Shown here: positions 55,982 to 64,000 of the stretch, piece by piece
How positions within the stretch are numbered: position 1 is the stretch's first letter
Layout of the letters: every line of letters begins with the position of its first letter
Assembly (NCBI RefSeq): GCF_001435295.1
Contig: NZ_CM003594.1
Coordinates: 2,294,001-2,358,000, forward strand
Source of the DNA: Psychrobacter sp. P11F6
GTDB taxonomy: Bacteria; Pseudomonadota; Gammaproteobacteria; Pseudomonadales; Moraxellaceae
Direction: 5' to 3'
Length of the DNA: 64,000 bases
Position numbers and translations under genes: made by a program
Notes under the pieces: model-generated
Databases searched by the model: none
Told to the model about the DNA's origin: nothing
Seen by the model: only the letters and a program-made list of their open reading frames with translations

Positions 55982-57103
55982 TCAGGCATCTTGATTATAA
56001 CTATTGGGTAAGCTCAAAGTTTTAGCATTGGGTACAGATAATGTCAGGATAGCTTCCTGAAATAAAGGATTCGCACGGAACTGACTTTCAATAATTTCGA
56101 ATTTTTGGGCAATCTCTTTTTCTTTTTGATTGCCAGCAATATCGACTGCTGCCACCATAAATATCTTTTTGGGTCCCACCCACTCCAAATGTAAGTACGA
56201 CACACTATCGATATCTGGATGATTGAGTAATTCGCTCAATGCATAGCCATGTATCCTCTCTGATACTTTATAACCGACCAAAAAGTCACGGTTACGGCTA
56301 ATTAAAAAGATGGCTACCGCACCCAATAATATTCCGACAATAATGGAGCCGAGCGCATCCCAAAACGGCTGTCCCGTATAAGCATGCATACCCATGGCAG
56401 CAGCAGCGACAACCAAGCCGATGACAGCTGCCAAGTCTTCAAAGAATACACCACGTAAAGTTGGGTTTGACGTATCGACCACATAACCAATGGCACTAAC
56501 ATTTATCGCTTCACCATGCTTTTTGCTTTGTAAATAAGCTTGCCCTAACGAAAACCCTTCGAGCACAAACGCAATCGCCAATACAATAAAACCGATGGTA
56601 TAGTTGGTCTCGCTTTCCGCAGCATTCCACTCGGTGATACCGGTATAAATGGAGACAATCGAACCTGCCATAAAGACACCAAAAGCGGCAATCATCGACC
56701 AGACATAAGCTTCTTTGCCATAGCCGAGGGGATGGCTTTCATCAGCAGGTTTGATCGCCTTTTTCTCGGCGACAATTAATAAAGTACCGTTACCTGCATC
56801 TGCCCACGAATGCGCTGACTCTGCGATCATAGAAGCAGAACCCGTCATAAATGCTGCTACCGTTTTGGCAATCGCAATGATAATGTTGGCTCCAACGGCA
56901 ATTAATACCGTTACCAATGAAGCGGAATGCTGCTGGTCTTTATTGGTTGTCGACTTAGCAGAATCGTCTAATACAGAATGAGAATTACCATTAGAAGTGG
57001 CGTCTGTAATGAGCTTGCCAGCGCCTCGAGCACGACTATTATGCGGCGCTGGCTGATGAGAAATAGGAGCGTGTGACTCGGCTTCCGATGGTTTTAAGCT
57101 CAT
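55982..57103 (-). CDS. Cation diffusion facilitator transporter (SLC30A9-like)
   Basis: This 373-residue inner-membrane metal/H+ antiporter has a polar 65-residue N-terminus and six membrane helices. The helix II metal site is in SMIAESAHSWADAGN (HxxxD), then HPLGYGKEAYVWSM and the helix V site region VFFEDLAAVIGLV. A C-terminal cytoplasmic domain has HPDIDSVSYLHLEWVG. This subgroup resembles SLC30A9 and bacterial homologues exporting Zn2+, Fe2+ or Mn2+. Metal specificity cannot be read from sequence. It is followed by the DUF2059 gene. Confidence 0.9.
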   Translation of the reverse strand: MSLKPSEAESHAPISHQPAPHNSRARGAGKLITDATSNGNSHSVLDDSAKSTTNKDQQHSASLVTVLIAVGANIIIAIAKTVAAFMTGSASMIAESAHSWADAGNGTLLIVAEKKAIKPADESHPLGYGKEAYVWSMIAAFGVFMAGSIVSIYTGITEWNAAESETNYTIGFIVLAIAFVLEGFSLGQAYLQSKKHGEAINVSAIGYVVDTSNPTLRGVFFEDLAAVIGLVVAAAAMGMHAYTGQPFWDALGSIIVGILLGAVAIFLISRNRDFLVGYKVSERIHGYALSELLNHPDIDSVSYLHLEWVGPKKIFMVAAVDIAGNQKEKEIAQKFEIIESQFRANPLFQEAILTLSVPNAKTLSLPNSYNQDA

Positions 57104-57209
57104 AATAATCTCGATATAGGCTTTTTGAACGCAGATATTTACATATTTAACCAGATCAATAGACCATATATTGAAAGCATTTTAACTGACTCTACAGGGT
57201 CTATTTGTC

Positions 57210-57755
57210 TTAACGATCATGAGGACTAGCCAGCTCACCAACCATATCCCCGATATCACAACTGGGTCGATGTGAGCTTTCCAGACGCAGGTTTTTACGC
57301 TCTAGTGCGGCATCAGAGCGGCATTGCTGCATGGGATTTTTGATATCAAGTGGCGGCGCAGGTGTGGGCTTGCCATTATCATCGATAGCGACCATCGTAA
57401 AATAGCAGCTGTTGGTATGGCGTACAGTACGGGCTCGAACGTCTTCTGCTTCGACGCGAATACCGACCTCCATTGAAGTATTCCCTACATAATTAACACT
57501 TGCCGCAAAGGTGACCAATTCGCCAACATATATAGGTTCACGAAACATCACTTGGTCGACAGACAGCGTCACCACATAATTGCCGCTATAGCGACTGGCG
57601 CAAGCGTAAGCGACTTGATCCAGCATCTTAAGCAAATCACCACCATGCACATTGCCAATAAAATTCGCCATATCAGGCGTCATAAGTATCGACATATATA
57701 GCTCATGATTTAATGGGGCTTTTTTGGCAGTCGAGCTGGTATTGTATTGCGGCAT
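57210..57755 (-). CDS. Hot-dog acyl-CoA thioesterase
   Basis: This 181-residue hot-dog fold thioesterase of the YciA/BACH type has MANFIGNVHGGDLLKMLDQVAYACA with the catalytic-region Asn/His-Gly-Gly and Asp, then VDQVMFREPIYVGELV and SYFTMVAIDDNGKP. It hydrolyses acyl-CoA to fatty acid and CoA in the cytoplasm. ATG 57755, five bases after AAGGA, is preferred over the frame start 29 codons upstream. It is a single gene. Confidence 0.92.
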   Translation of the reverse strand: MPQYNTSSTAKKAPLNHELYMSILMTPDMANFIGNVHGGDLLKMLDQVAYACASRYSGNYVVTLSVDQVMFREPIYVGELVTFAASVNYVGNTSMEVGIRVEAEDVRARTVRHTNSCYFTMVAIDDNGKPTPAPPLDIKNPMQQCRSDAALERKNLRLESSHRPSCDIGDMVGELASPHDR

Positions 57756-57881
57756 AAAAATCCTTGAATGATTTAGGGCGTGTTGATAGTAAGTATCATT
57801 TATACAGCAGCTCACAATAGAGCACAAACGGCACTCTGTCATTGAATGGTCTAGGTTATGTAAATCTTAAGCTATTTAACT

Positions 57882-58292
57882 TTAGCTCAACCAATGAAAA
57901 CGATAAGCAAGCCAAGCAACAATGGCGCTCACTGAACCTGTCAAGATACCGCCCCAAGCAAAATCAACCAACGCTGTATCCAGTGTAAAACCTTTGTACA
58001 ACGCTAAACTGGTAAAGTCATAAGTACCGTAAGCCATCAGCCCTATTAGGCCACCAAGCAAGAATATATGACCAATCGAAGCGCCTGCTTTGATTTGTGG
58101 ATATAAAATTAAGACACAGAGAGCCAGTAGATAAAACATATAGAACACACCAGCAGCAATCATGTTTGGCTCATCGGCAAGCAGATGCCCGATACGCTTT
58201 TCATAAAATAAGCCAGTCATAGTCTTGAGCCAAACTGCGTCAATACCCAAAAATATAAGCACAGCAGCCAGATATATAAATACATAACCCAT
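57882..58292 (-). CDS. DUF2177 membrane protein
   Basis: This 136-residue protein has four membrane helices and matches DUF2177: GIDAVWLKTMTGLFYEKRIGHLL, GLIGLMAYGTYDFTSLALYKG and a C-terminal DFAWGGILTGSVSA. Function unknown. AAGGA seven bases before ATG 58292 sets the start. It lies 101 bases downstream of the Cfa-type gene on the same strand, and DUF2177 genes are often found in such lipid-modification operons. Confidence 0.87.
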   Translation of the reverse strand: MGYVFIYLAAVLIFLGIDAVWLKTMTGLFYEKRIGHLLADEPNMIAAGVFYMFYLLALCVLILYPQIKAGASIGHIFLLGGLIGLMAYGTYDFTSLALYKGFTLDTALVDFAWGGILTGSVSAIVAWLAYRFHWLS

Positions 58293-58343
58293 AACCACAT
58301 CCTTTTAATTAGCGTTTTTTGATCTCAGCTTATTTTCATCAGC

Positions 58344-58403
58344 GCTTGTTAAGTCAGTGCTTGTTAAGACACTACCTGTTGAAACGCAACTTGTTAAGAC
58401 GCT
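58344..58403. repeat. Four imperfect 15-bp tandem repeats at the 3' end of the Cfa-type gene
   Basis: Units on the forward strand: GCTTGTTAAGTCAGT, GCTTGTTAAGACACT, ACCTGTTGAAACGCA, ACTTGTTAAGACGCT. The last overlaps the stop codon of the gene at 58394, which is part of the repeat. Confidence 0.7.
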
Positions 58404-59887
58404 ATATGTCGTTTGGAGGCGTCTTGGCCATCACTGTTGGCATTACCGCTTTCATTAGAATTCATAATATCGTGAATCAGGCGGCTGCTTTGCTCATCGG
58501 TGAGAGTGTCATGAGAAGACAAATCAGAGAAATGCATCACATCAATATTATCCGGCTTCACTGCAGTCAACTGTACCACGCCGATGGTGCGCTCTAAAAA
58601 CCCACCTTCACAGTAGCAAAAGTAAAAATCCCACAAGCGAATAAAGGCATCATCATAACCAAGCCCCTTAATTTCTTCACGCTGTGCCATGAACGCTGCA
58701 CGCCAGTCGCGCAAGGTATGAGCATAGTCAAAACCATAATCATGTAGCTGCTTGATGACCATGTCGGTTTGTTCCGTAAACTGTGTATTCAGCTCTTGAT
58801 TAGACAGCAAACAACCACCAGGGAAAATGTGCGTCTGGATAAAATCAACTGAATTAACATAATCTTGGTAGTTTTGATCGTTAAAAGTAATCGCTTGCAG
58901 CACCATCAGCCCTGTGGGTTTGAGCAAGCTATTACATTTGGCAAAAAACGTCGGTAAGTACTCGTGCCCAACGGCTTCAATCATCTCGATACTGACTAGC
59001 TTGTCATACTGCCCTGTCAGCTCACGATAGTCTTGCTTCAGCAGGGTGATTTTATCAGACAGTCCTGCCGCATCGACTCGGCGCTGCGCCTCATCATACT
59101 GGGCGTCAGAGATGGTCGTCGTCGTTATGTGACAGCCATAATGTGTGGCGGCATAAATAGCAAAACCACCCCACCCTGTGCCAATTTCTATCACATGATC
59201 ATCAGGCGTCAATTGTAATCGCTGGCAAATGAGCGCCAGTTTATGCTGCTGCGCTGCGCTCAGTGATACATCAGGCGTACGATAGACTGCTGCTGAATAC
59301 ATCATCGTATCGTCCAAAAACCGCTGATACATATCATTGCCCAAGTCATAATGCGCTAAAATATTGGACTTGGCACCAGACTGATCATTGCTACGTAGCC
59401 GATGCTTCGCTTTTTCAAACGCCTTACTCACACCTGCAAAGCGATTTTCTAACTTATTCAACACCGCCAAGTTACGCGCTGCCAACCGAATCAGCCCTGT
59501 CAAATCGTCCGTATCCCACTCACCATTGATATAGCTGTCTGCTAGCGCAATAGAGCCGCCAAGCAACAGCTGCCGATAGACAGTAGGATCATGAATCATC
59601 AAGGTAACGTGTAGTGAATGGCGACCCACTGCCGAACTGCTCGCGACACTATCGGATACTTTACCAAAGCTGACGGTATTAGGTGCTTGCTCATCGAATA
59701 CTTCGACTATAGTCAAGCTACCAAACTGGATATGCGCTAATGCGCGAAAGATGAATTTTCTTGCCAATTGATTCATTCCCGCACTGACGGGCTGAAAAAT
59801 GGCGCTCTCATTGACGACCTTACTCATCTGTGCGGTCAATTTTCCTAATGTCGAAACGGGTGCTCGGTCGGTTGGTCGTGCTGACAT
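58394..59887 (-). CDS. Cyclopropane-fatty-acid synthase-type methyltransferase
   Basis: This 497-residue SAM-dependent methyltransferase acts on unsaturated chains of membrane phospholipids. An N-terminal lipid-binding domain (SYINGEWDTDDLTGLIRLAARN) is followed by the core NILAHYDLGNDMYQRFLDDTMMYSAAVY, the SAM loop VIEIGTGWGGFAIYAA, SIEMIEAVGHEYL and FIQTHIFPGGCLLS, all typical of Cfa. The C-terminal tail of about 35 residues is polar. With SDR, FAD oxidoreductase and DUF1365 genes upstream it belongs to the lipid operon type known from alpha- and gammaproteobacteria. The product might be cyclopropane or another methylated fatty acid. Confidence 0.9.
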   Translation of the reverse strand: MSARPTDRAPVSTLGKLTAQMSKVVNESAIFQPVSAGMNQLARKFIFRALAHIQFGSLTIVEVFDEQAPNTVSFGKVSDSVASSSAVGRHSLHVTLMIHDPTVYRQLLLGGSIALADSYINGEWDTDDLTGLIRLAARNLAVLNKLENRFAGVSKAFEKAKHRLRSNDQSGAKSNILAHYDLGNDMYQRFLDDTMMYSAAVYRTPDVSLSAAQQHKLALICQRLQLTPDDHVIEIGTGWGGFAIYAATHYGCHITTTTISDAQYDEAQRRVDAAGLSDKITLLKQDYRELTGQYDKLVSIEMIEAVGHEYLPTFFAKCNSLLKPTGLMVLQAITFNDQNYQDYVNSVDFIQTHIFPGGCLLSNQELNTQFTEQTDMVIKQLHDYGFDYAHTLRDWRAAFMAQREEIKGLGYDDAFIRLWDFYFCYCEGGFLERTIGVVQLTAVKPDNIDVMHFSDLSSHDTLTDEQSSRLIHDIMNSNESGNANSDGQDASKRHIAS

Positions 59888-59970
59888 CGTATATTCATCC
59901 TTGTTTAAATGCTCTATGCTTAAGCGTTAAGCTGATAAATTTCTTTGGCTGATCGTTAGCCCTTCAACTA

Positions 59971-60951
59971 TCAAAGAATATCTTTTGGAGTCGGTGCTTT
60001 GTTCTGTTGGCTATCGGCCAGTTTTTCATCATAATGAATATAAGGCACTTTTTTAATCGCATAAAGCTTGAAAGCATGCCAATAAATACGGGTTACAGAG
60101 GTCATGTTCATTAGCGGATTTTTTCGCAAACTGTTGCGAATCGTTGTGGCAGTCATTGGAACGCCAGCCATTTTTATACCCGTTTTTAATACCTCACCGC
60201 GCTCATCGCTGATATCGATAGCAATACGAACTTGCAAGCAATTATCCGGCTGCTTTTTTACCTTAACTTGCCAACGATATAGCTGATCGATCGGGTTAAA
60301 AGGTGAGACATGAAAATCTTTATTATGACAAAATTCAGTATTCCCACCATTGAGTGTAAACCCATAATAATGGCGCTTATCCCACGGTGTATTAGAGACT
60401 TCAGCCAATAAATGGGATGGTATCTGCTGCTCATCGAAACCTAAGTAAAAATTGACTGGACTAAAATATATGCCCGCATTGCGGCAAACGAGCATCCCAA
60501 TAATATCGCCTGTTGGCGCACTACCCGTTTGCTCAGTAAACGATTGGTTTAAGCGATGGTTAAGTGCTTGAACAGAATTTGAACGACAATTATCCTGCTT
60601 ATTATTCATTGATAAATTACTTAGGCTATTTGACTCTTGTAAAGGTAGACCTTGTAAGTAATCATCAGGACAAAACTGCTGCAAGGCTTTTTTCTTTGCT
60701 GAAAATAATGGCAATCCTTTGACCAGCCGTCCTTTTGAAAGCAACTTTTTTAAAAGCTTATTTCTGCTACTAATACCTGTACTTATTTCAGGAAGCTCCA
60801 GCCCTTTAGTCAATGCGCTGATATTGATGCCCCAATAACGATATGGATACGCAAATTTATGTACACTTGGCAGTAACCGACTGTGCCAAGTCGTCCCATG
60901 AAACAACTGATGGGGTAACAGCTTATTAGGCGTGTCGGTTTCAATAGACAT
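59971..60951 (-). CDS. DUF1365 protein
   Basis: This 326-residue protein has the DUF1365 pattern: HGTTWHSRLLPSVHKFAYPYRYWGINI near the N-terminus, FSPVNFYLGFD, NTPWDKRHYYGF, HVSPFNPIDQLYRW and a C-terminal LMNMTSVTRIYWHAFKLY. A variable basic region (about 70-140) is inserted. DUF1365 genes almost always sit between a flavin oxidoreductase and a Cfa gene; the reaction is unknown. ATG 60951 after AAGAGAA is chosen; the longer start would overlap the upstream gene. Confidence 0.9.
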   Translation of the reverse strand: MSIETDTPNKLLPHQLFHGTTWHSRLLPSVHKFAYPYRYWGINISALTKGLELPEISTGISSRNKLLKKLLSKGRLVKGLPLFSAKKKALQQFCPDDYLQGLPLQESNSLSNLSMNNKQDNCRSNSVQALNHRLNQSFTEQTGSAPTGDIIGMLVCRNAGIYFSPVNFYLGFDEQQIPSHLLAEVSNTPWDKRHYYGFTLNGGNTEFCHNKDFHVSPFNPIDQLYRWQVKVKKQPDNCLQVRIAIDISDERGEVLKTGIKMAGVPMTATTIRNSLRKNPLMNMTSVTRIYWHAFKLYAIKKVPYIHYDEKLADSQQNKAPTPKDIL

Positions 60952-60992
60952 AGCATTCTCTTCAATAGTGTTCGTTGATCTCACGGCCAAAA

Positions 60993-62744
60993 TCACTGCA
61001 CGTTATGACGACCGAATAAGCGACGCTTTCGCTTTGGTTCATCACTTTTAACAGGCGATTGTAAACGTTCAATGTACTCAATCAGCTCTTGATTGGTGAG
61101 CGCCGTGACCACCTCACGCTTATTAAGTGTGCGCAATTTGCTATCTGCCTTTACCGGCAGGTCCTTATAACGAAACGGCGTACGTGCGCTCTCGGCATCA
61201 GGCAGATGAGTCGGATCAACCTCGTCTTTTATGGCAATATCATGGCCAAGTGCCTGGCAGACACGTAGACCGCTACGTACACCATCTTCATGAAAACCAT
61301 TAAACCAATAGGCACCGCAAAAATGTGTGTGCATGCCGTTACCAGAGATACTCGACCATTTGCTTTGCGCCTTAATCATCGCTTTATCAAACACAGGATG
61401 GCTATAGTCGATGCGCTTGATGACGTGCTTATCATCAACATTTTCATGAGCGGTTTCTGGATTCAGCGTAACCAAATAATTGTGCTTTTTGGTCAGGCGT
61501 TGCAGAATATTCATGTGATAAGTCAGCACTGGTTTTGCTGATGTTTGTGCTTTTTTAGTATGGTTTTCAGCAGCTGATTGTCGCGCAGTTTTATTTACGA
61601 GATTCTCATCTATCAGATAATTCCAGCTGGCCCATGCCAATGGCTTGTTCGGTAGGACACTGATATCGGTATGCAATACGGCGGTATTTTTGGTAAAGCG
61701 AAAATGACTGAGTACCTCATATTCATCCTTACTGGCGTCTGTTAAAATTTTGAGCGCGGTGTCTGCATGACAAGCAAAGATAACTTCGTCAAATACCAAT
61801 TTTTCGTTCAAGCTTTCGATATTATTATCAGTAACACCTTTATTTTGAACCGTCAATAATACTTGCTCACCATCGCGAACCACAGACTGTACGGGACTGT
61901 TTACTCTCACCTTACCGCCCGCTTTGATGAAGCGTGGAATCAACTTATTGACGTACTGTTTTGAGCCACCTTTGATCGTAAACCACTGCGGACGATTAAC
62001 CACATCGAGCAAGCCATGATTGTCAAAGAACTGTGCAAAAAACACCAGTGGGAAGTCTTGTACTTCATGCAGACTGGTTGACCAAATGGCAGAAACCATT
62101 GGCAGCAGATAGTTGCCTATAAACAGCTTGCCATAGCTTTTTTCTGTGAGATAGCTGCCCAGTGTTTGCTCAGTAAAAATGCTAACATCTTGCCCTTTAA
62201 CACGTGCTATTTCGTAGTCTTGGCGTAGCTGCTTGATATGTTTATTGAACTGTAGAATATCTTTGATAAATTGCCAAAACTTTGGATTGAAAACATTCTT
62301 ACGCTGCGATAATAAAGTATTGAGCGTGTGACCATTGTATTCAAAATGGCGCGCCGTATTCTTTACCGAAAAGCTCATGTCAGTCGATTGAAACGGCACT
62401 TGCAGCTCATGCAGTAGACGAAAGAAATTGGGATAAGTACGCTCATTGAAGACGATAAAGCCAGTATCTATGGCACTGTTTTCCACATTGCTGCTCTTTG
62501 CTTTTTTGCCGTCTTGTAGCGCCACATCGATGGTATTTACATGACCGCCAATATAATCATTAGCCTCAAACACTGTCACTTCATGTTGCGCTACCAGATA
62601 ATGAGCGCAAGTCAATCCTGATACACCTGAGCCAATGATAGCAATACGTTTTTTAGCTTGAGCGTTAGTCGTCTGTTTTGAGAGGCTGCTGGCTTCATGA
62701 GAGACTGTCTCTAGGTTCTTACGTTTACGGCAGTTAAACAGCAT
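60993..62744 (-). CDS. FAD-dependent amine-oxidase-type oxidoreductase of the lipid operon
   Basis: This 583-residue flavoprotein has a Rossmann FAD site, KRIAIIGSGVSGLTCAHYL, continuing to VTVFEANDYIGGH. It has DTGFIVFNERTYPNFFRLL, the Arg/Trp-rich QWFTIKGGSKQYV and a C-terminal AYWFNGFHEDGVRSGLRVCQAL flavin motif. It fits the NAD(P)-binding protein family paired with DUF1365 and Cfa, whose members include enzymes that desaturate methylated fatty acids on the way to furan fatty acids. ATG 62744 follows AAAGGAA. The C-terminal ~70 residues are basic and not conserved. Confidence 0.9.
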   Translation of the reverse strand: MLFNCRKRKNLETVSHEASSLSKQTTNAQAKKRIAIIGSGVSGLTCAHYLVAQHEVTVFEANDYIGGHVNTIDVALQDGKKAKSSNVENSAIDTGFIVFNERTYPNFFRLLHELQVPFQSTDMSFSVKNTARHFEYNGHTLNTLLSQRKNVFNPKFWQFIKDILQFNKHIKQLRQDYEIARVKGQDVSIFTEQTLGSYLTEKSYGKLFIGNYLLPMVSAIWSTSLHEVQDFPLVFFAQFFDNHGLLDVVNRPQWFTIKGGSKQYVNKLIPRFIKAGGKVRVNSPVQSVVRDGEQVLLTVQNKGVTDNNIESLNEKLVFDEVIFACHADTALKILTDASKDEYEVLSHFRFTKNTAVLHTDISVLPNKPLAWASWNYLIDENLVNKTARQSAAENHTKKAQTSAKPVLTYHMNILQRLTKKHNYLVTLNPETAHENVDDKHVIKRIDYSHPVFDKAMIKAQSKWSSISGNGMHTHFCGAYWFNGFHEDGVRSGLRVCQALGHDIAIKDEVDPTHLPDAESARTPFRYKDLPVKADSKLRTLNKREVVTALTNQELIEYIERLQSPVKSDEPKRKRRLFGRHNVQ

Positions 62745-62801
62745 TGATGCGTTCCTTTCCATATTTTTAGTAATTTGTTCTTAGCCGTTTTTCAATATAA
62801 G

Positions 62802-63539
62802 CTATTTTTTATTAATTTTTTCACTGACTTGCTGCCACACCAAATCTGGCAACGTACCCAATACCTTTAGCGGTAATGTGAGCTTCTTGGGAAATTCAAT
62901 CACATCGTGACCACTCGCGATACCATCACGAATAGCTTGGCTTGCCTGCGCTGTTGTTTGGATAAAGGGCATGGGAAAATCGTTTTGCTTAGTCATTGGC
63001 GTCTCGACAAAACCAGGTACGACCAAGCTTACCGACACATCATGCGGTGCAAGGCTAATTTGCAAAGTTTTCATTAGATAATGGATGGCAGCCTTTGAGC
63101 TGCCATAAGCTTCGGCACGAGCAAATGGCACATAAGCAGATGCTGAACCAATGCCAACCAAGCGACCTTTTGAGGCGATTAGTTTTGGCAATATCCCTTC
63201 GATAGCATGTGACAACGTACCCATATTTACCGACATCACTTTCATAAACGAGGCGCTATCGAAGTTTGGCATGTCCAAATATTCGCACATGCCAGCGCCA
63301 CAAATCGCCAAATCAACCTCTTCAATTTTTCCAAAAGCGTCGATAACTTTATCCCGATCCATGAGATCTAAGTCAACCGTTTCTGCGCCTAACGATTCAA
63401 GCTCAGCCAATGCGCTATCGTCTCGACCAACGGCATAGACATGATGACCTTCTAGTAGATAGTCTTTTGCCAATTGATTGCCAATACCAGACGTCGCGCC
63501 AGTAATAAGTATATGTAATTTCTTAGTAGAATCAGTCAT
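62802..63539 (-). CDS. Short-chain dehydrogenase/reductase of the lipid operon
   Basis: This 245-residue SDR has the NAD(P) motif ILITGATSGIGNQLA, a DLDLMDRDKVIDAF adenine-ring Asp, LAICGAG, the catalytic Ser in VGIGSASAYVPF and the YGSSKAA Tyr/Lys pair. VVPGFVETPMT follows. It is first in the reverse-strand run with the FAD oxidoreductase, DUF1365 and Cfa genes. ATG 63539 is eight bases after AAGGA; the frame opens 16 codons earlier without a site. Substrate is presumably an acyl or lipid carbonyl, by context only. Confidence 0.9.
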   Translation of the reverse strand: MTDSTKKLHILITGATSGIGNQLAKDYLLEGHHVYAVGRDDSALAELESLGAETVDLDLMDRDKVIDAFGKIEEVDLAICGAGMCEYLDMPNFDSASFMKVMSVNMGTLSHAIEGILPKLIASKGRLVGIGSASAYVPFARAEAYGSSKAAIHYLMKTLQISLAPHDVSVSLVVPGFVETPMTKQNDFPMPFIQTTAQASQAIRDGIASGHDVIEFPKKLTLPLKVLGTLPDLVWQQVSEKINKK

Positions 63540-64000
63540 CGTAAACGTCCTTTTATGTGTGCTGATAGTACAAAACTTACCATGCATTCAGGTGTCAAAT
63601 ACTTGCTTATCATCTTTAGTCAGCTGATGGCATTAACCTTTTTTTATTAAGGTATCATCCATTTTATTTATTAAATCTAAACAATCATAGCGCAAGGCTA
63701 TCAATTTATTGTTGTGGTTTCGCAATCAATGCGTCTCTCAATTGACTGAACCTGTCTACTCTCGCGCACTGGAAAAATTGCTCTTAGGTCTGTCGTTTTA
63801 TGTTACTAGCCTTATAAGACAGCCTAATTACGGCATGCTACAATACTAAAAATCAAAAATAGCTTTACATTAAAGGGCTGATTAGTCAGCGTATTTATCA
63901 TGAAAATATCCAACCTGTTAAAAGCGCTTGTCTTTATTAACGGTTATTTATTTTCAAAAATCAACTTCCATTGCGACAGTTTTTGAAGCTGCCTGATATC
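63540..64000. other. Upstream region of the lipid operon to the window end
   Basis: There is no supported gene in these 461 bases. A forward ATG at 63900 meets a stop after 28 codons and lacks a ribosome site. On the reverse strand TTGACA lies about 55 bases before the SDR start, but no -10 follows at the proper distance, so the operon promoter is not resolved. Confidence 0.35.

Noticed and set aside
57770..57800. TAGGGCGTGTTGATAG as another MITE end
   Set aside because: It matches the repeat only over its first ten or so bases, has no partner end nearby, and lies in a gene's leader; too short to call.
63900..63986. Forward ATG frame near the window end
   Set aside because: Only 28 codons, no ribosome site and no recognisable sequence.
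1..64000. CRISPR array, tRNA, rRNA or prophage genes
   Set aside because: No spaced direct repeats, no tRNA-like cloverleaf ends and no phage structural or integrase genes were noticed on reading; a dedicated RNA scan was not possible.

Overview
The window looks like chromosomal DNA of a Psychrobacter-like member of the Moraxellaceae (Gammaproteobacteria). This is inferred from gene content and style: moderate-to-low GC, AAGGA ribosome binding sites, many short convergent transcription units closed by perfect A-tract/T-tract hairpins, and housekeeping genes of gammaproteobacterial type (rlmL, acnB, lipA, dapD, queE, recJ, uvrB, dps). I see no rRNA, tRNA, CRISPR array, prophage or intact insertion sequence.

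The most unusual part is 2939-18839, a large Ter (tellurite/stress response) island. It starts with TerD-family genes (2939, 5323, and a TerZ at 6932) interleaved with a DUF475/TerC-like membrane protein (3789) and an AIM24 protein (6070). A zinc-ribbon gene split by an in-frame TAA (7658-8335) and a reverse-strand terA (8439-9728) follow. Then comes a forward run with an ATP-grasp ligase (10059), a TerD-like domain fused to a trypsin/HtrA-type serine protease (11310), an AT-rich membrane-anchored TerB-like/DnaJ protein (12953), a PRTase-TRSP protein (14052), a HAD phosphatase (15463), a StiP-type PRTase (16354) and a CitE/HpcH-like aldolase (17763). The enzyme set matches the nucleoside-like metabolite module that comparative genomics has proposed to accompany Ter proteins. 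The protease fusion, the TerB-like/DnaJ gene and the broken zinc-ribbon gene are local embellishments worth study.

From 19 to 47 kb lies ordinary metabolism and transport: alpha/beta hydrolase, enoyl-CoA hydratase, PACE efflux pump, DUF805, aconitase B, carboxymuconolactone decarboxylase-like protein and lipoyl synthase. A three-gene TAXI-TRAP transporter operon and MTA phosphorylase follow. A four-gene ArsS-type radical SAM cluster comes next, then an amidohydrolase lipoprotein, a lysophospholipase-like hydrolase, dapD, queE, a DMT exporter, two tandem TRIC-family (UPF0126) proteins and recJ.

From 46 to 64 kb there are small envelope proteins, two tandem HisC-like aminotransferases, an orphan HEPN-like ORF, uvrB, dps, a DUF2059 protein, a CDF metal transporter and an acyl-CoA thioesterase. 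The right end is a reverse-strand lipid-modification operon: SDR, FAD-dependent oxidoreductase, DUF1365, Cfa-type methyltransferase and DUF2177.

A 176-bp MITE-like repeat with CTAGGGCGTGTCCTCA ends occurs complete at 19904 and 49806 and as an end fragment at 43053. Two of these three lie between tandem paralogous genes. Start codons were chosen mainly from Shine-Dalgarno spacing and family length; several genes begin inside longer open frames.
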